Origin: Humulus lupulus
Lineage: Eukaryota; Streptophyta; Magnoliopsida; Rosales; Cannabaceae
Length of the DNA: 64,000 bases
Reading direction: 5' to 3'
Assembly (NCBI RefSeq): GCF_963169125.1
Contig: NC_084795.1
Span: forward strand, 138,361,701 to 138,425,700
Part shown: piece by piece, positions 1 through 11,701 of the stretch
Position numbering within the stretch: position 1 is the first letter of the stretch
Layout: every line of letters starts with the position of its first letter
The notes under the pieces: model-generated
What the model saw: the letters and a program-made list of their open reading frames with translations, nothing else
What the model was told of the DNA's origin: nothing
The model's database searches: none
Position numbers and translations under genes: made by a program

Positions 1-685
1 TTCTTTCCTATTTCTAGTTTAATTTTGCTTGTTTTAGGTGACAAAAAAGAGTGAATTATTTTAGAAATATTGGTGAGGTTAGAGTGTAGTTGTTGTACTT
101 TTCATTCTCAATATTGATATTGATTCTTCTTATGCTTCAATTTCATATCTCATTAATTATTTTGTTTCTCATCTTGTAATTTCTTTTCTAAAATTATTTA
201 GCATCTTTTACATAAGTTCAGTCATGCTTTTCTTATGTAACTTAGATTGTTAATTTCTTTTAGTATATTTGCTATATTGTATGTCTTTTACTGCATTCTG
301 CCAATGGTATTTTGTCGCTCTTGGATATATAGTATGATATGCTATGAAATTAGGAGTTAGATTCAATTTAACTTAGATTATTTCATTTGTGCTTTTAACA
401 TATACATCTTCCAGTTGCAATTAATGGTGTAGAATTGCAACTGTATTTTGAATTAATATCAATGTTAGAATAGGTTTTACAGCACTGCATCTCTACCTTC
501 CCATGCCCTTTATCTGATCGCTTTCTCTAATCTATCATTTTAATTTCACAAAATTCATCTCTTCAATTCTACTTTATTTTTATCTTTTATTTACTAATCT
601 AATCTTTAGTTGTGTTTGCCTCTATGTGGATACGACATAGCCCGAATACTATTGCGACCGCTTAGGAGTTTATTGGGCGATATCA
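1..685 (+). mobile_element. Athila-like 5' LTR (3' portion)
   Basis: AT-rich, non-coding sequence ending in TATCA at 681-685, five bases before an Asp-type PBS. The last 80 bases carry the 'gtggatacgac' motif common near the end of Athila-type LTRs. No gene is seen in this stretch; the ORF crossing 610-855 runs through the LTR/PBS junction and is spurious. Confidence 0.65.
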
Positions 686-690
686 ATTTT

Positions 691-707
691 TGGCACCGTT
701 GCCGGGG
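691..707 (+). other. Primer-binding site, tRNA-Asp type
   Basis: TGGCACCGTTGCCGGGG differs by one base from the TGGCGCCGTTGCCGGGG motif known for Athila elements, which pairs with the 3' end of tRNA-Asp. It sits five bases after the LTR end, where minus-strand DNA synthesis would start. Confidence 0.85.
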
Positions 708-1132
708 AGGAAATTCTACAATTAAAGGTTTGCATAGTAATTTTTTTTTTATTTTCTTTCATTTTATTTATTTTACTTCTAGGATTAGAATTTATTTTCT
801 AGATTTAGGTTTTTTTTCCAAAAAAAAGCATAAATTTTTATTAAATCATATATAACAAAAGAAATACAAAGTATTGAGAACATTTGTGTAATTTTGGAAA
901 TTAGTAAAAACCAAACTTGTTCTGTCTTAGAAAAATTGGTTCTTAAATAAGGTCTGTGTTAGCGTTACCCTCCAATCTTTTCTAAGAACCTCGGGGAGTT
1001 CTAGAAAAGTTATTGGGCCTAAAGTGGTACCTTGGCAGCCTTCCCAATTGGCTTGGGAACATTTTTGGTGTATACTTGTTACAATATTACACATTTGCGC
1101 TTATAATACTTATATAAAAAAAATAATAACAA

Positions 1133-2107
1133 ATGAATGAAGAAGATCATCAACGTTTTGAGTACTATTAACCAATATATCTCTCTTCACTTCAAAACAA
1201 TAAAAAATCTAGTGCTACTGAGGGTACTAGCAATTTTAGAGTTGTCTACCAACTTAGGGAAAGAGAGTACCTTAAATCTGAAGTAGAATTCTTGACTAGA
1301 GAATTCGAAAACTTGAAAGCTAAGTATGGTCGAGAAAGTAACGAGGTCATAAGGGTAGAGTATGATGAACAATATTTTGACTGTAAAAGAGTCGACCAAT
1401 TTGCTCAAGATTACTCAACTCTTAGAGAAAGGGAGGAAGCTTTTCAATACTATTCTTACTACAAGAATAGTAATCTTAGCTGGAAAAACCCTGTTGCTTC
1501 AAGTGGGAAGTCTAAGTACAACTACCGTGCACCGATTAGTTGGGAATTGGCACCATCTAGCAGGAATGTTGAGCACGGTTTTTCTAACTCTTACCATGAA
1601 CCTCCACATAATGTCTGGACTAATACAGATTCCTTAGAGGAAACATTATATACAATTATGGAGGAACAAATAAACTTTATTGAACACATAAGCAACATTA
1701 CTAAACACATGATGGAGGAACTTAGAGAAATTCGAACTCAATTTTCAGAATTGATCGAAAAAGTTAATTCACATTATTTCAGTCAATTCCAATCAGATGA
1801 GGAAATAATGGCACCAATCTCTAATCCTATTTCCTTCAAATTTGATGAGGATGATGCCATTACTATTCAGAGTGAAAATATTTCTCATGCTGAAATTCTT
1901 CCAATAACTTCGAATGAAAACAAGTGTTATCATACTGATGTGATAAACCTTATTGTGGAGGAAATTCACAAACTTTTATCAAAGAATCAATCACACTATT
2001 TCCTCCACGACACTGGAAACGAGCATTTTCTTTATCCTGAGAATGTTACTAATGCTTCCATTTTTGAGACACAGGATAAAAGAAAATTCATTTTCGATAC
2101 TGGATAG
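1133..2107 (+). pseudogene. Single ORF of the short Athila-derived element, function unknown
   Basis: I do not recognise a family. The frame from the ATG at 1133 meets a TAA at 1169-1171 (codon 13) and is then open to the TAG at 2105-2107, about 311 further codons. The protein is acidic and rich in Glu, Asn and Tyr. The middle part (about residues 165-215, with EEQINFIEHISNITKHMMEE) looks helical or coiled-coil. The C terminus ends in FIFDTG. There is no zinc knuckle, protease DSG/DTG motif in context, or RT motif. It sits where gag would be, so a Gag-like structural role is an inference only. Keeping a frame this long in a repeat suggests past selection or recent spread. Confidence 0.5.
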
Positions 2108-2373
2108 TCAAGAATATTGAGTTGGTGAACCAACCTGAGGAGACTTTTCTCCGGTTTGCCAAGACTAATCAGGTTCTATCTTTCCTTGCTTTCTTTATTT
2201 CTGGTATGTTTTATTTTTCCTTTTTATTTTATTATGATAGTTTGTCTTGTAATTTATTTTTCTTTTTCTAAGAATCAATATCATATCATTTTGCATTAGC
2301 TCACTCTATACATGTTCTCATTTCATGCTTTTCATGTATATATTTCTAAACAATGAGGACATTGTCTGATTTT
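2108..2373 (+). other. 3' untranslated internal region of the Athila-derived element
   Basis: T-rich non-coding sequence between the ORF and the PPT. It holds 'caatgaggacattgtctgat', a phrase that commonly precedes the PPT in Athila-type elements. No gene seen. Confidence 0.5.
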
Positions 2374-2385
2374 GGTTGGGGGTGG
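2374..2385 (+). other. Polypurine tract of the Athila-derived element
   Basis: GGTTGGGGGTGG is directly followed by a TG (2386) that would open the 3' LTR. Plus-strand DNA synthesis is primed from such tracts. Confidence 0.65.
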
Positions 2386-2665
2386 TGAGCATATTCATAC
2401 ACGGTCATGTTGATTTTTGTCATACTAATATTTTCATGGTCAAATTTTTTAAAATTACTTATTTATTCTTGCAAAATGTTACTTTTGAGTCGATTTTTGT
2501 TATTATATTACTAAGAGTTTCTCTAGAGTTACCTAATGCACATGCCAAACATTGTGGTAAGATGGTTGTTAGCACATATTTGCTTAGAAATTTTCCACGT
2601 TTAAGAAATCATTTCTTTTGTGGATTCATCCTTCCCTTGCTTGATGTTAGCTACTTGATTGGCAT
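2386..2665 (+). mobile_element. Athila-like 3' LTR, truncated
   Basis: Starts TGAGCATATTC right after the PPT. Non-coding and AT-rich to about 2665, where sequence changes abruptly to the minus-strand gag of another element. No gene seen. Confidence 0.5.
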
Positions 2666-3899
2666 AAACTAGTTGAATTCGCCCGGCACTGAAGACCTTG
2701 CTAAATTCCTTCCTGAACTGCTCCCAAGAAGTGATGGATCCAGGTTTGAATTTCCAATACCATTACTGAGCTGAGTAAGAGACAGTTGTAGGGAATACTC
2801 AACACCTATAATCATGATCCACACCGAGTAACTCCATCTGATCCTCAAACTTTCCAATGTTTCGGGGTCTTGTATTTCGGTGGTGGTTGAGCAGCTAGAT
2901 ATTAGTACTGAATGGACTCCCACTTCTATGGGCCAGCTTGATATCAGAAGGTTTCATTGTCAGAACCTGGACAACCATGACGAGTGCATCTATTTGAGTC
3001 TGGACTACCGGTGGGATCGCTGCTCCAGGTGGGGTAGACGTCCCTGGTACCCCCTCCTGAATGCTGGTCTTCCTGTTGATGACCTCCCTCAGATCCTGAT
3101 GATGTGCATCTTTCTTGAGCCTATCAAACACGGTATTGGTGTTGTTCATCGGTTCCTTTCCCTTGCGAGATTGAGGGTGTAGGGGTGGTGGGTATGCGCT
3201 GCCCTTGTCGATGTAACCTTGCCCCCGAGCCTCTCCTCCTACATGACTTTGAGACTTTGAGAGGCCATTTCCATTCATGTCACGCCTCTTGGATGTTTGA
3301 CCCTCATCTCTTGCGTTGTTTCGTCTGTCCCCCTAGGAGGGGGCCTTTGGGTTGCTAACACTTTTACTTCAAGATCAAGTGTTATTCTTCTTAGTCATGG
3401 AGGTGGCAGTCTTAGATATTGCCTCTTCATCCTGTCTCTGGGAAAGTGGCTCTGAGAGTGTCCTTGGGGTTCGACTCCTCCCCTAGGACTCCCTGTTACT
3501 ATTGTCTCATATTCCTACTTCTTTGGCCTTAGCCTTCCTCACCGCTTGAGCAACAGCTTCACCGTAAACTTGGGCTAACTGAGTAGCCGCCTCCAGGGCC
3601 ACAACAGCCTCCTGGTGCCTCTGGTCAGCTTCCTGCTCCCTCTAGATCATCCTCTGGACCTTTTCATCTATCTCCCGTTGTTTCTGTTCCGTAGTCACCC
3701 TCTTGAGGGTAATTTCTGCAACAAAGGCCTCCTGCCTCACCATAAATTGTGCCATCTCCTCCTGGTGAGCATCCTGTGGATCTTCTGCATCAGGTTGGTC
3801 TCCAACCTCCACCTGAGGTTCATTAATGGGATAGATGGGATCCTGAGTGGTGGAATCCCTGGGAGCCATCTTCTTTGTCTGACTGGATTTTGGAGGCAT
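2666..3899 (-). pseudogene. gag: Tat-like gag fragment
   Basis: The likely start is the ATG at 3897-3899 (MPPKSSQTKKMAPRDSTT). A Gln/Glu-rich helical N-terminal part follows, then a proline-rich linker at about 3278-3180 (AYPPPLHPQSRKGKEP). A retrotransposon Gag domain lies at about 2880-2680, with FEDQMELLGV, WYWKFKPGSITSWEQFRKEF and FSKVFSAGRI. This is the capsid-like domain (PF03732 type) that assembles around element RNA. Several stops and frame changes break it, and it ends at the truncation point. The Gag domain motifs are convincing; the exact frame path is not. Confidence 0.65.
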
Positions 3900-3935
3900 C
3901 GTAAAACTGATGAAAGTGTGTTTCTTGATTTCGCA

Positions 3936-3953
3936 CTCTCAATGAAATCACCA
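3936..3953 (-). other. PBS-like motif of Tat-3
   Basis: Minus strand TGGTGATTTCATTGAGAG, three bases inside the LTR boundary. It matches the Tat-2 PBS at 17 of 18 positions. I do not assign the tRNA. Confidence 0.6.
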
Positions 3954-4248
3954 AAATGTTGACCTGTGAAATTGGCCAACGGTCGTATGTATATTATACG
4001 ACACCTTTTGAACAAAATAAACATAATATACGATAGAGTACAAATATCTTAAACAAACACACAAAATTTTTATAGTGGTTCAGCCCTGTTCTGATGAACA
4101 GTAATAACCTAATCCACTTAGTTTTTAGTATTGAATCACTCAATAGACAATTATCCTGATGAACAGAAGTATTCACTCGTTACTAATTTGCCCAGACTTT
4201 CTCCCAAAATATTCATCAAATCCCCTTCAATGAAGCTCTGGGTCCTGT

Positions 4249-4256
4249 ATTTATAG
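4249..4256 (-). promoter_or_regulatory. TATA-like box in Tat-3 LTR
   Basis: Minus strand TATAAATA, at the position expected for the promoter that drives transcription from the LTR into gag. Confidence 0.45.
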
Positions 4257-4567
4257 TACCCAGGGGCTGTTACATGATCAGTAAAAGTGGGATCGTGGTT
4301 TGGTACACGGTCATTGGGAGTGGAGATATGTGTCCACCTTCCCATGATTATGAGATTGTGGGTCTTCCCGTTGTCTTCTCTGGATCGTGGTAGATAATGC
4401 ACGATTGAGACCTTCGAGAAAATGCTAAGCCTAGATTGGTCTATGAGACTTAGGTGCTAGGCTCGATGACCCTTTAGAGCTTGGGTGCTAGGCCTATGAT
4501 CTTCTGGGTGTTAGGCTTGTTAATCCCAGTCTGAATGAGTGTGAGTTTTACCCGTCTTTGGGAGTGT

Positions 4568-4686
4568 AGGCCGACCACCCCGAGGGGTTCTTGGGCATTC
4601 TTAGGCCGACCACCCCTAGGGGTTGGGGTCAGGCCAACCACCCTAGGGGTTAGGGCCAGGCCGACCACCCCTAGGAGGTTTTGGCC
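4568..4686. repeat. GC-rich minisatellite, about 4 units of 27-35 bp
   Basis: Four imperfect units begin AGGCC(G/A)ACCACCC and contain a TAGGGGTT-like part. They stand out from the AT-rich surroundings. Unit lengths vary, so the array is diverged or under slippage. Confidence 0.75.
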
Positions 4687-6876
4687 TGGTCGACTTCTCT
4701 ATAGGTTCCGAACCTATCTTTTTTGATCATCGGTATTTTTTCAATACTTCGTCATTTTTCCCTGATTTGTGATGCCACGTGCCACTTTCTCATTTTCCTC
4801 ATCATCTCTAGATTTTTTAGGGATAACAGTCTTCATGACGAAGGACCACTAAAAGGGAGTTAAAAATAAATATTTTGACGTGGTTATGGCTATGTCTAAG
4901 TGTTGGGACATTGAGTCTCCTATTGTTGTTTATATATTGCATTCAAGGATAATGTTTTAGGACCACTCCCTTGAAAAGACGTGTGTGATTTTGAGAAATT
5001 ACTTGCTCATACGAAAATATTGAATTTCCTGACTATTTAATGTCATGATTGTTGAATTTGACTGAGAAATGTTGTGTGATACATGTTATTGAGTTGTGAA
5101 CTCAATTTACATAGTGATAGACATATGTATGTTGGGTTGTTACGATTGAGGCACTATGCCTATTAGAGCATGTGTTATGTTCTAATTGTTAGGGGAATAT
5201 TAAAATGATGAACAAGAGCAACCTAATGTCCTGGGTTAATTATGTTCAAACCTAATATTCCTATTCCGCGACGTTGTATTGTGATATATGAAATTTTAAA
5301 AGCGGATTTTGAAATTGATCTTTTGAGAACTAGTGAGAGACAGACTTTTCTAGATTGGTACCTAATGGATAGCCCATCTCAAGACTTCTCATGCAGGGCA
5401 CGTGTTTGAAATGTTATTTACAAAATGGTTTGAAAAGTTAAAATGTAATGAATGAGCTTAGTTATGATGGTTAATTGTTAATTGCTAAGTCCAAAATTTC
5501 AAAAGTTTGACCTTCATTTTTCCAAAATGTCACTTTTTACATAATTTTTGACAACTCTGAATGTGTTTTTATGGTAAAAAGGTATTATGAGAGAGCATGC
5601 TTGAGAAATGTCATGCTCGTGATTTTAAAATCTACTCTTTGCTATAGATACCATAATGAATTCTTGTGAAATGTTCTATTGTATGGGATGAGCTTATTTG
5701 TAAAATAAGTGTCTAATAATAATTTTCTGTACGTCCATGTCTTATTTTAATTTTGAGGACGAAATTCCAAGTACATTGAAAATTAAATCAATATTGATTT
5801 AATTAGATATTGGGATGATAAATTCATTCTTATGTCCCAAATTATGTAATATTCTTTGGAATAAAAAATAATAGACATTAAGGTTTATAATTGGAAAATA
5901 AATTGAATTTAAAAGAGTTTTGTCTTTTAATTTAAATTATTCTAATTAATTGGGAAATAAATAATAAGAAATCTTTAAATTGATAAATGCGATTTATCAA
6001 TGTTTGAATATTTACAATTTAAAATTATGAGATTTAAAATAAAAGAAATTTTGACTACTCAATTATTATATTATTTATGGAAATAATGTCAAGATTTTTT
6101 AATTTCAATAAAAATATATTTTTATTAACTAATTGTGATAAATTGATTTAAAATGCCATCTAATTATATATTGGGATTAAAAAACAATCAAGATAAATAT
6201 TAGTCCAATTTCAAAGTGTTTATTTTAGCAATTAAGGGGTAAATTAATAAAATAATTAATTAATAAAATAGATAATAATTAAATAAATAAGTTATATATT
6301 AAAATGATATTTTAAATAAAAATAAAAACCCTAATATTTTTAACATAAAAACTCTCCCCCTCTCTATCTTTTCTCGGATTCCTCTCTCTCTTCTCTCTCC
6401 CGTTACCTTTCTCTCTCTCTGCTGCTTGCGTATTTGCGAAGCCTGACCGCCGCCATGCCGCCCTCCACCATTGACACATGCTGACCCAGGCAATGCAGGA
6501 GGTGGGCAACCTTCAACCCTTGACGACTCTATGTTTCTCAAACACTTACAAGTGTTTTTCGACCGCCTCGAGCCACCCTGAGCCAAACGACCACTACCAC
6601 TGTAATCTTTGTGAGTCACAACCATGATTCATGACCGACGGCCACCACAGAGGCTTCAGAGTCTCTTTTCTAGCTCCACAGAGCACCACTCAACTCGTGT
6701 CGGGTCTTGAACGTGTTGGTATAATCTCTAACCATGATTTTAATTGTTCTGAGTTTTAGAATTTAATTGCGAGTTAGGAAACTAAAATCAAATTGTGTAT
6801 GTTCATAGTATATTAAGATTTAATTAGTATATTGAGTTGAACTGTGATATATCTTCCTGCTCTCGGACTATTTTAT

Positions 6877-7218
6877 ACTATGCGTGTAGGTTTTGAAAAT
6901 TTGGGGATGTCCAATATGCAGTCGTTATGCTACTTGATTTTATAAAAAAATAATGAACTTGTGTTTAGTTATTTTCATAAAATCATATTTTATTTTAGAA
7001 TCGGTTAGATTAACCATTCCTAAACATTAGTATATTAACTGTTTCATTCTATGCTTGCATGTTTTGAAAATTTGGGGACGTCCAATTTGTAGCTGTTATG
7101 CTGCCCGATTTTATAAAAAATAATGAACTCCTGTTTAGATATTTATATAAAATCATATGTTATTTTAGAATTGGTTAGAATAACGATTCTGAAAGATTAG
7201 TAAATTATGCATATGAAT
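6877..7218. repeat. Tandem duplication, two units of about 171 bp
   Basis: Both units share 'ttttgaaaatttgggga' (6891 and 7062), then a GTCCAAT block, a TTTTATAAAAAA block and 'tattttagaat'. The units differ by scattered substitutions and small indels. Confidence 0.7.
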
Positions 7219-8945
7219 TTTAAGTTGTATTCTAATATTGCTCAAGGCTAGAGTAGTACTCTATTAAGAACTGTTATGAGCGATAAAATATCATGAGCCA
7301 TTAGTGCGACTTTCGTGGTAGTATGTTCAAAATCATTATCAAAGGGTAAATTGTAATTTTTGAAATCCTTGACGAAATTTTAAAACTAAGTTATAATCTT
7401 TATAAAATGAAAATTTGCAAATTGTGAGTTATAAGTCAATGAACGATTAATTCCCAATAGATTGTGGGTTAAGGACTCGAGCACTTTAATGGAAAATCAT
7501 CTAGAGCCTAAGAGACACATTTTGAAGGCTAATTATATTATATAATTGAAAATAAATTAGCGTCTAGATGGATAAATTTATAAATGGATTTTGGAAAGCA
7601 ATTGGCTATGTTTAATTAATATTTTATTATGATTTTGTCAATGTGATTTTCATAATAAAATTGGAATTATTACAAAAAGGAAAATTGTTAACTTACGATT
7701 TTGGGGTGGATTGGAAAAAAAAAAAAAGAAACAAATGGCTTTAAAATTATTTAGTTCCTGTTTTACAAGCTAAGGTCTTGGACAAATTTAATGATAATGA
7801 TTTCTATAGAGGAAACCAATGAATATTATTATTATTATTATCATAACTTGATTACTCTGATTTTTGTAATAAAGGCAAGAGTTCTAATTGAAAGAATAAT
7901 ATATTTTTATTATTTATGGATTTTTGGAAGAATAAATTAATGGTTTCCAAACAAATCAACTCAAGACTTAGAAGCTTGAGATTTAAGCTATTTGTTCTAA
8001 CCACTCGAACTAAGTTAATGGGTTATGGATTAAGAGAATTTATCCAAAACTAAGGACTCTATTTTAAGTCAACTATACTTATACCACTTTGTTATTTTAC
8101 ATGGGTTGTTTTATTATTGTTTATCAATATGAATATTAGTTATACTTGGGTCAGTACTAATAATAGTAAGGTTATGTGGTTGTGCTTATTAAATGGTTAG
8201 GACTTTGAGGTCAAGGCCATTGTTAGATGATAAATAATATTATCATGTCATTAATTTTATTGCCATTGGTATGCACTAGATTTTAAAGTGTATATTTTAG
8301 CGAGTTAGTAATTAACTCAATTACGATCCTTGGATAGGATTAAATACAATGGGATAAGCTTGGTTGATATCTTTTGTTGAGCAATCTTATATATCTATGG
8401 ACATGAGGTAAGTAAATCTCACCATACATGATTTACTTGCTCATGTTTTTGATTATATGGCTGCATATAAACTGCATGACTTATGTACTCTTAGATATTA
8501 TTAAGACGCAGACTCTATGAATGTGTACGTGTTGCCTGGTTATGTGATATGAGGTGTCTCAATAATTGAGCAAGATTGATATGGTGATTATAAGTGCATT
8601 TTTAGGCAATTTGGAATATAATTGATTTTTTACTTGTACTTGTTTTGAGTGTGTAATTAAGAATGACAAACTTTATGATTATGCTCGCATGGTTTGATTT
8701 TATATCTATGGGTACTTTGTTGATGAATGAGTTTTGCATCTCTGCGATGCTATGCAGTTGGTATGACTAGGACGAACTTTGTGAATTGCTTTGCTGTAAG
8801 TCAACCTCTTGGCTTCTGTGGCTACGACATGAAATAGCTTGTGTTATATACGTTAGTATAGGAACACATGCATACACTTATCGTAGAAGGTTTACATAGA
8901 GATCGTAACCTAGTGGGTGCTCATCATGATGCGTTATGACCCACT

Positions 8946-9109
8946 CACAATTATTATCGTTTCGGTTCAAGTTCGTGAAAATTATTATAAGTCCAGTTCA
9001 ACTCTGTGACATTTGGCCATTATTCGGTCCGGTTCAAGGCCATGACAACTATTATCTGTCCGGTTCATGTCCGTGACAATTACTATTACGTCTGGTTCAA
9101 GTTCGAGAT
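8946..9109. repeat. Minisatellite, five units of about 31-36 bp
   Basis: Five imperfect units share a core of CAATTATTAT followed by CGGTTCAAGTTCGTGA or variants. The core resembles a tRNA B-box by chance, but no acceptor stem or anticodon arm is present. Confidence 0.6.
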
Positions 9110-9245
9110 ATTTCACCTTAGAAGAGTAACCAATATTAACTACGAGTCTTTGTAAATCGGTGTAAACGTATTTACATCCGTGATAACATTTGTTTTTTGG
9201 GAGTCGATGCTTACCCTTTGTGGGATTGTATGTTTGGAATGGATA

Positions 9246-9250
9246 ATGTT
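9246..9250. other. Target-site duplication of A0, left copy
   Basis: ATGTT, matched by 54022-54026, 44.8 kb away. Confidence 0.75.
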
Positions 9251-11492
9251 TGTAACACCCCACTAGTCCAGGATTGTTACATCATGTTTTTCAAATAGTG
9301 CTTAACTCGTTAAGCGAGTCATTTGGCCTTAAAAGTGTTATAAAAGCTAATCAAGGATTTAGGTGTTTATAATTTTGGTTAAAAATATAAACTTTTATTA
9401 AAAAATTGGATATTTACATGGGATCCCAAATTTTTTATTTTTTTTAACTGAAAGGTAGTTACAACCAGGGTTACAAAAGCAGCTGGCCTAAGCGGCCAAA
9501 TGAAACTCGTATCATATACCCCTCAAAATAAGTCGATTGTGACATTCGAGCTAGCCAAATATGTACGCACTGCTTCAATGCTCTCCAATTCATGGCTGGT
9601 TACCTTTATCTTGCCCTTACCTGCACCATAAAGCACCCATGAGCTGAGGCCCAATAAGAAAACCCCAACAAGCCATAATAATAATAATCCATTTATTCAT
9701 AAGCAATAATCACATGATTCACATGCAATAGATGCATTAATTCCAATCATATAAGTCATAAGCACGTTTCACAGTTTACAAGTATATTCAGTACATTACA
9801 ATCACATGAATCATTTACACGGCCCAGGAAAAACACCCTTGCTGAACGACCTGCGTTACACACACTTGCAGACGACCTATGTTACACACACTTGCCAACT
9901 GGCCCCACGTTCAACATGATGGACGAATATGGATTGTATCGATCATCTCCAGATAAATCTATGCTAATATACATAGCAAACAATCAGCTCTATGTGTGTA
10001 TGCCAGTTTTCTTACCTCAAGTCCTGTATTGACGACAAAGCGACCTCGAGTGTGATTCTCTTTCCCAAGCCCCATGGAACTCCTAGTCACAACATAAATG
10101 GTACGATTATTAGAGATTAAGTCTCAATCACGGGTTTTAAAACTAAACTATAGCTCTCGAGACCTCCCATTCCATTCAACCGAGTAGTGGAATCGTTCCA
10201 CAAGCCCCCAAGTGGGTTCTCATATCAAATCTCCATAGCCCCGAGCCTTATTTCCGAAACCTAAAATTTGTGCCTTAAAAAGGCATTAGCACCGCAATGC
10301 CCTCACTAAGGGCCGTGGCTCAAAGGAAGTCCAGGAAGCACTCCTAATAAAAGAACACATTATTGCTGCGGTGCTATTGCAAAAGGGTCACGATGCCCTA
10401 ACAATCCGAGAGCTCAACCTTTAAATAAATCCCACATTAGAGAAACGACACCTCTAAAAGGGCTGCAGTGTCACAGGGGTTAGAGGGAAAACCTTGCCCT
10501 CAACGAAACTTATACGAGCCATCGCGAAAAAACCCAGAAAATGCGATTTTCAGAATTTTAAACTAATCCAATTAAATCCCAAAACCGAGTTCTAACTAGT
10601 TCAAAGCCTAACCCCAACCACCAATCAGTCATACAACCCACAAACACCATTAAATAGCACCAACACATATCAAAATACTTCAAAGTCCCACTTTCCAAAT
10701 AATTCCCCCAAAACCAAAAAACCTTAAAGAAAATTTTAGAGAAAGGTAGCTTACCTCTCTGAAAAAAACACAAACCCTAGCTGGCCTGAGGAGTATAACA
10801 GCTGCTAATCCCCTTTTCCAGCTCCAACTTTTAGCAAACTTCCCAATCAAATTCAAGAATTGGTCCTAAGGTTAGAGTTTTCTCTTACAAACTCTTTGAA
10901 GAAGGAAGCTAGGAGTGATAGAAAGGCATGTATGTGTGTGTGTGTCCATCCCTTGGTCAAATTTACTTAGTTTAATGGTAAAAAAGACCATTTCCCCCTA
11001 GTTCAACTAAACCTCTTATTAAACCCTAAGGGCATTGCGGTCATTTTCCTAGATTCCCACTAAACCTCAAATTTCACCACTAATCTCCAAATTAAACCAC
11101 TAATCCATCAAATAAAATTATTCCACCAATTTATTTCCCTTACCGAAAATTCCCCAAAATATATAAAATTACCAGAATACCTCTTGGCTCCCTTGAGCTG
11201 GGTATTTGCCACCGTTGTGACTTTTTGCGAAAATTGCCCAAAATGATCCACTCTTGCTGAATATCACAAATATATCAACATAACAACGTGGTCTCAAGAA
11301 CATCGCACATAAAATACAAATAAACCCTCAACATGTCAAAATTACGAAAATTCCCCTTTTTAACAAACGAGGATCTTTAAACACATTTAATACACAAAAT
11401 CATGCATAATCAAATATACATTAATATAAACCATATATTTGCTCCACGCACCCTCCTGGCATGCTAATCCAAGCCCTTAATATTATTATCAA
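9251..11492 (-). mobile_element. Solo chromovirus LTR A0 (left 2.24 kb)
   Basis: Starts TGTAACACCCC and carries the marks of the Tekay LTR family seen at 11648 and 26174: the palindrome around 'actcgttaagcgagt', a GC-rich module (about 10262-10450) and an end rich in 'cctcctggcatgctaatcc'. It is cut at 11492 by Tat-2, and its last 20 bases reappear at 54002-54021. ATGTT at 9246-9250 repeats at 54022-54026, so this is a complete solo LTR of about 2.26 kb. Sense of the parent element is minus. No gene in it; the ORF at 10558-10773 is a chance frame. Confidence 0.8.
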
Positions 11493-11647
11493 TGTTGACA
11501 CTGTTTTTCGTCAACTTAACTATGTAGAGAAGTAAACAATTGATTATGAAGAAAAGAAAAAAAATACATTTTTTTACATGGTTTAGCAGTTAAAATTTGC
11601 CTACATCCATGAGTCCCTTTAATTATGAACTTTGTGCGAAAGCTTCA
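11493..11647 (-). mobile_element. Tat-2 left LTR, first part
   Basis: Opens TGTTGACACTG and aligns with the right LTR from 53273. It stops after AAGCTTCA, where Tekay entered; the rest is at 30842-31412. Confidence 0.85.
11643..11647. other. Target-site duplication of Tekay, left copy
   Basis: CTTCA, repeated at 30837-30841; both halves of the Tat-2 LTR rejoin across it. Confidence 0.85.
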
Positions 11648-11701
11648 GGTAACAAACTACTAATCCAGGGCCGTTACACTCAGTGTTTAAAATTGTACTT
11701 A

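Larger units (their letters stand above)
1..2665 (+). mobile_element. Athila-derived short LTR retrotransposon, apparently non-autonomous, truncated at both ends
   Basis: The order on the plus strand is LTR 3' part (1-685), Asp-type primer-binding site (691-707), one ORF (1133-2107), polypurine tract (about 2374-2385) and a new LTR start (2386). The internal region is only about 1.7 kb and shows no reverse transcriptase, protease or integrase, so the element would depend on an autonomous relative. The 5' LTR start lies outside the window and the 3' LTR is cut at about 2665 by a Tat-like fragment. The two LTR pieces visible are opposite ends of the repeat and cannot be compared. Lineage is inferred from the PBS and the PPT context typical of Athila-type gypsy elements. 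Confidence 0.7.
2666..4830 (-). mobile_element. Tat-3: truncated Tat-like gypsy element (gag plus 5' LTR)
   Basis: Read on the minus strand: LTR (4830-3957), PBS-like motif (3953-3936), gag start (3899) and part of gag to 2666, where the element is cut. The PBS-like motif TGGTGATTTCATTGAGAG is nearly the same as in Tat-2, and the LTR opens TGTTGAC like the other Tat LTRs here. Everything downstream of the gag domain, and the other LTR, is missing from this side. Confidence 0.7.
3957..4830 (-). mobile_element. Tat-3 LTR
   Basis: Opens TGTTGACC at 3957 and most likely ends at GATAACA near 4830, so about 874 bp; the right end is an estimate. A TATA-like box on the minus strand (about 4249-4256) and a GC-rich minisatellite (4568-4686) lie inside. 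ORFs in either strand across this LTR look like chance frames through repeats. Confidence 0.6.
4831..9250. other. Old AT-rich repeat DNA, no intact gene
   Basis: No convincing coding region. The visible pieces are a GAGGACGAAATTCC motif (5752-5765), as found near the C-terminal end of chromovirus pol, a pyrimidine-rich stretch (about 6353-6422) like an LTR leader, a 171-bp tandem duplication (6877-7218) and a short-period minisatellite (8946-9109). I infer a plus-oriented gypsy LTR/3' region, heavily decayed. The same unit resumes after the nest at 54027, because the solo LTR that interrupts it carries the target-site duplication ATGTT on both sides. Confidence 0.4.

Noticed and set aside
610..855. 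Plus-strand ORF at the Athila LTR end
   Set aside because: Runs across the LTR/PBS junction and is made of low-complexity T-rich codons.
8946..9109. tRNA gene candidate from the B-box-like repeats
   Set aside because: No acceptor stem, D arm or anticodon arm around the motif; the core is part of a minisatellite.
11488..11492. ATCAA as target-site duplication of Tat-2
   Set aside because: The right flank reads AGGAG, matching at only two of five positions, so I do not claim it.
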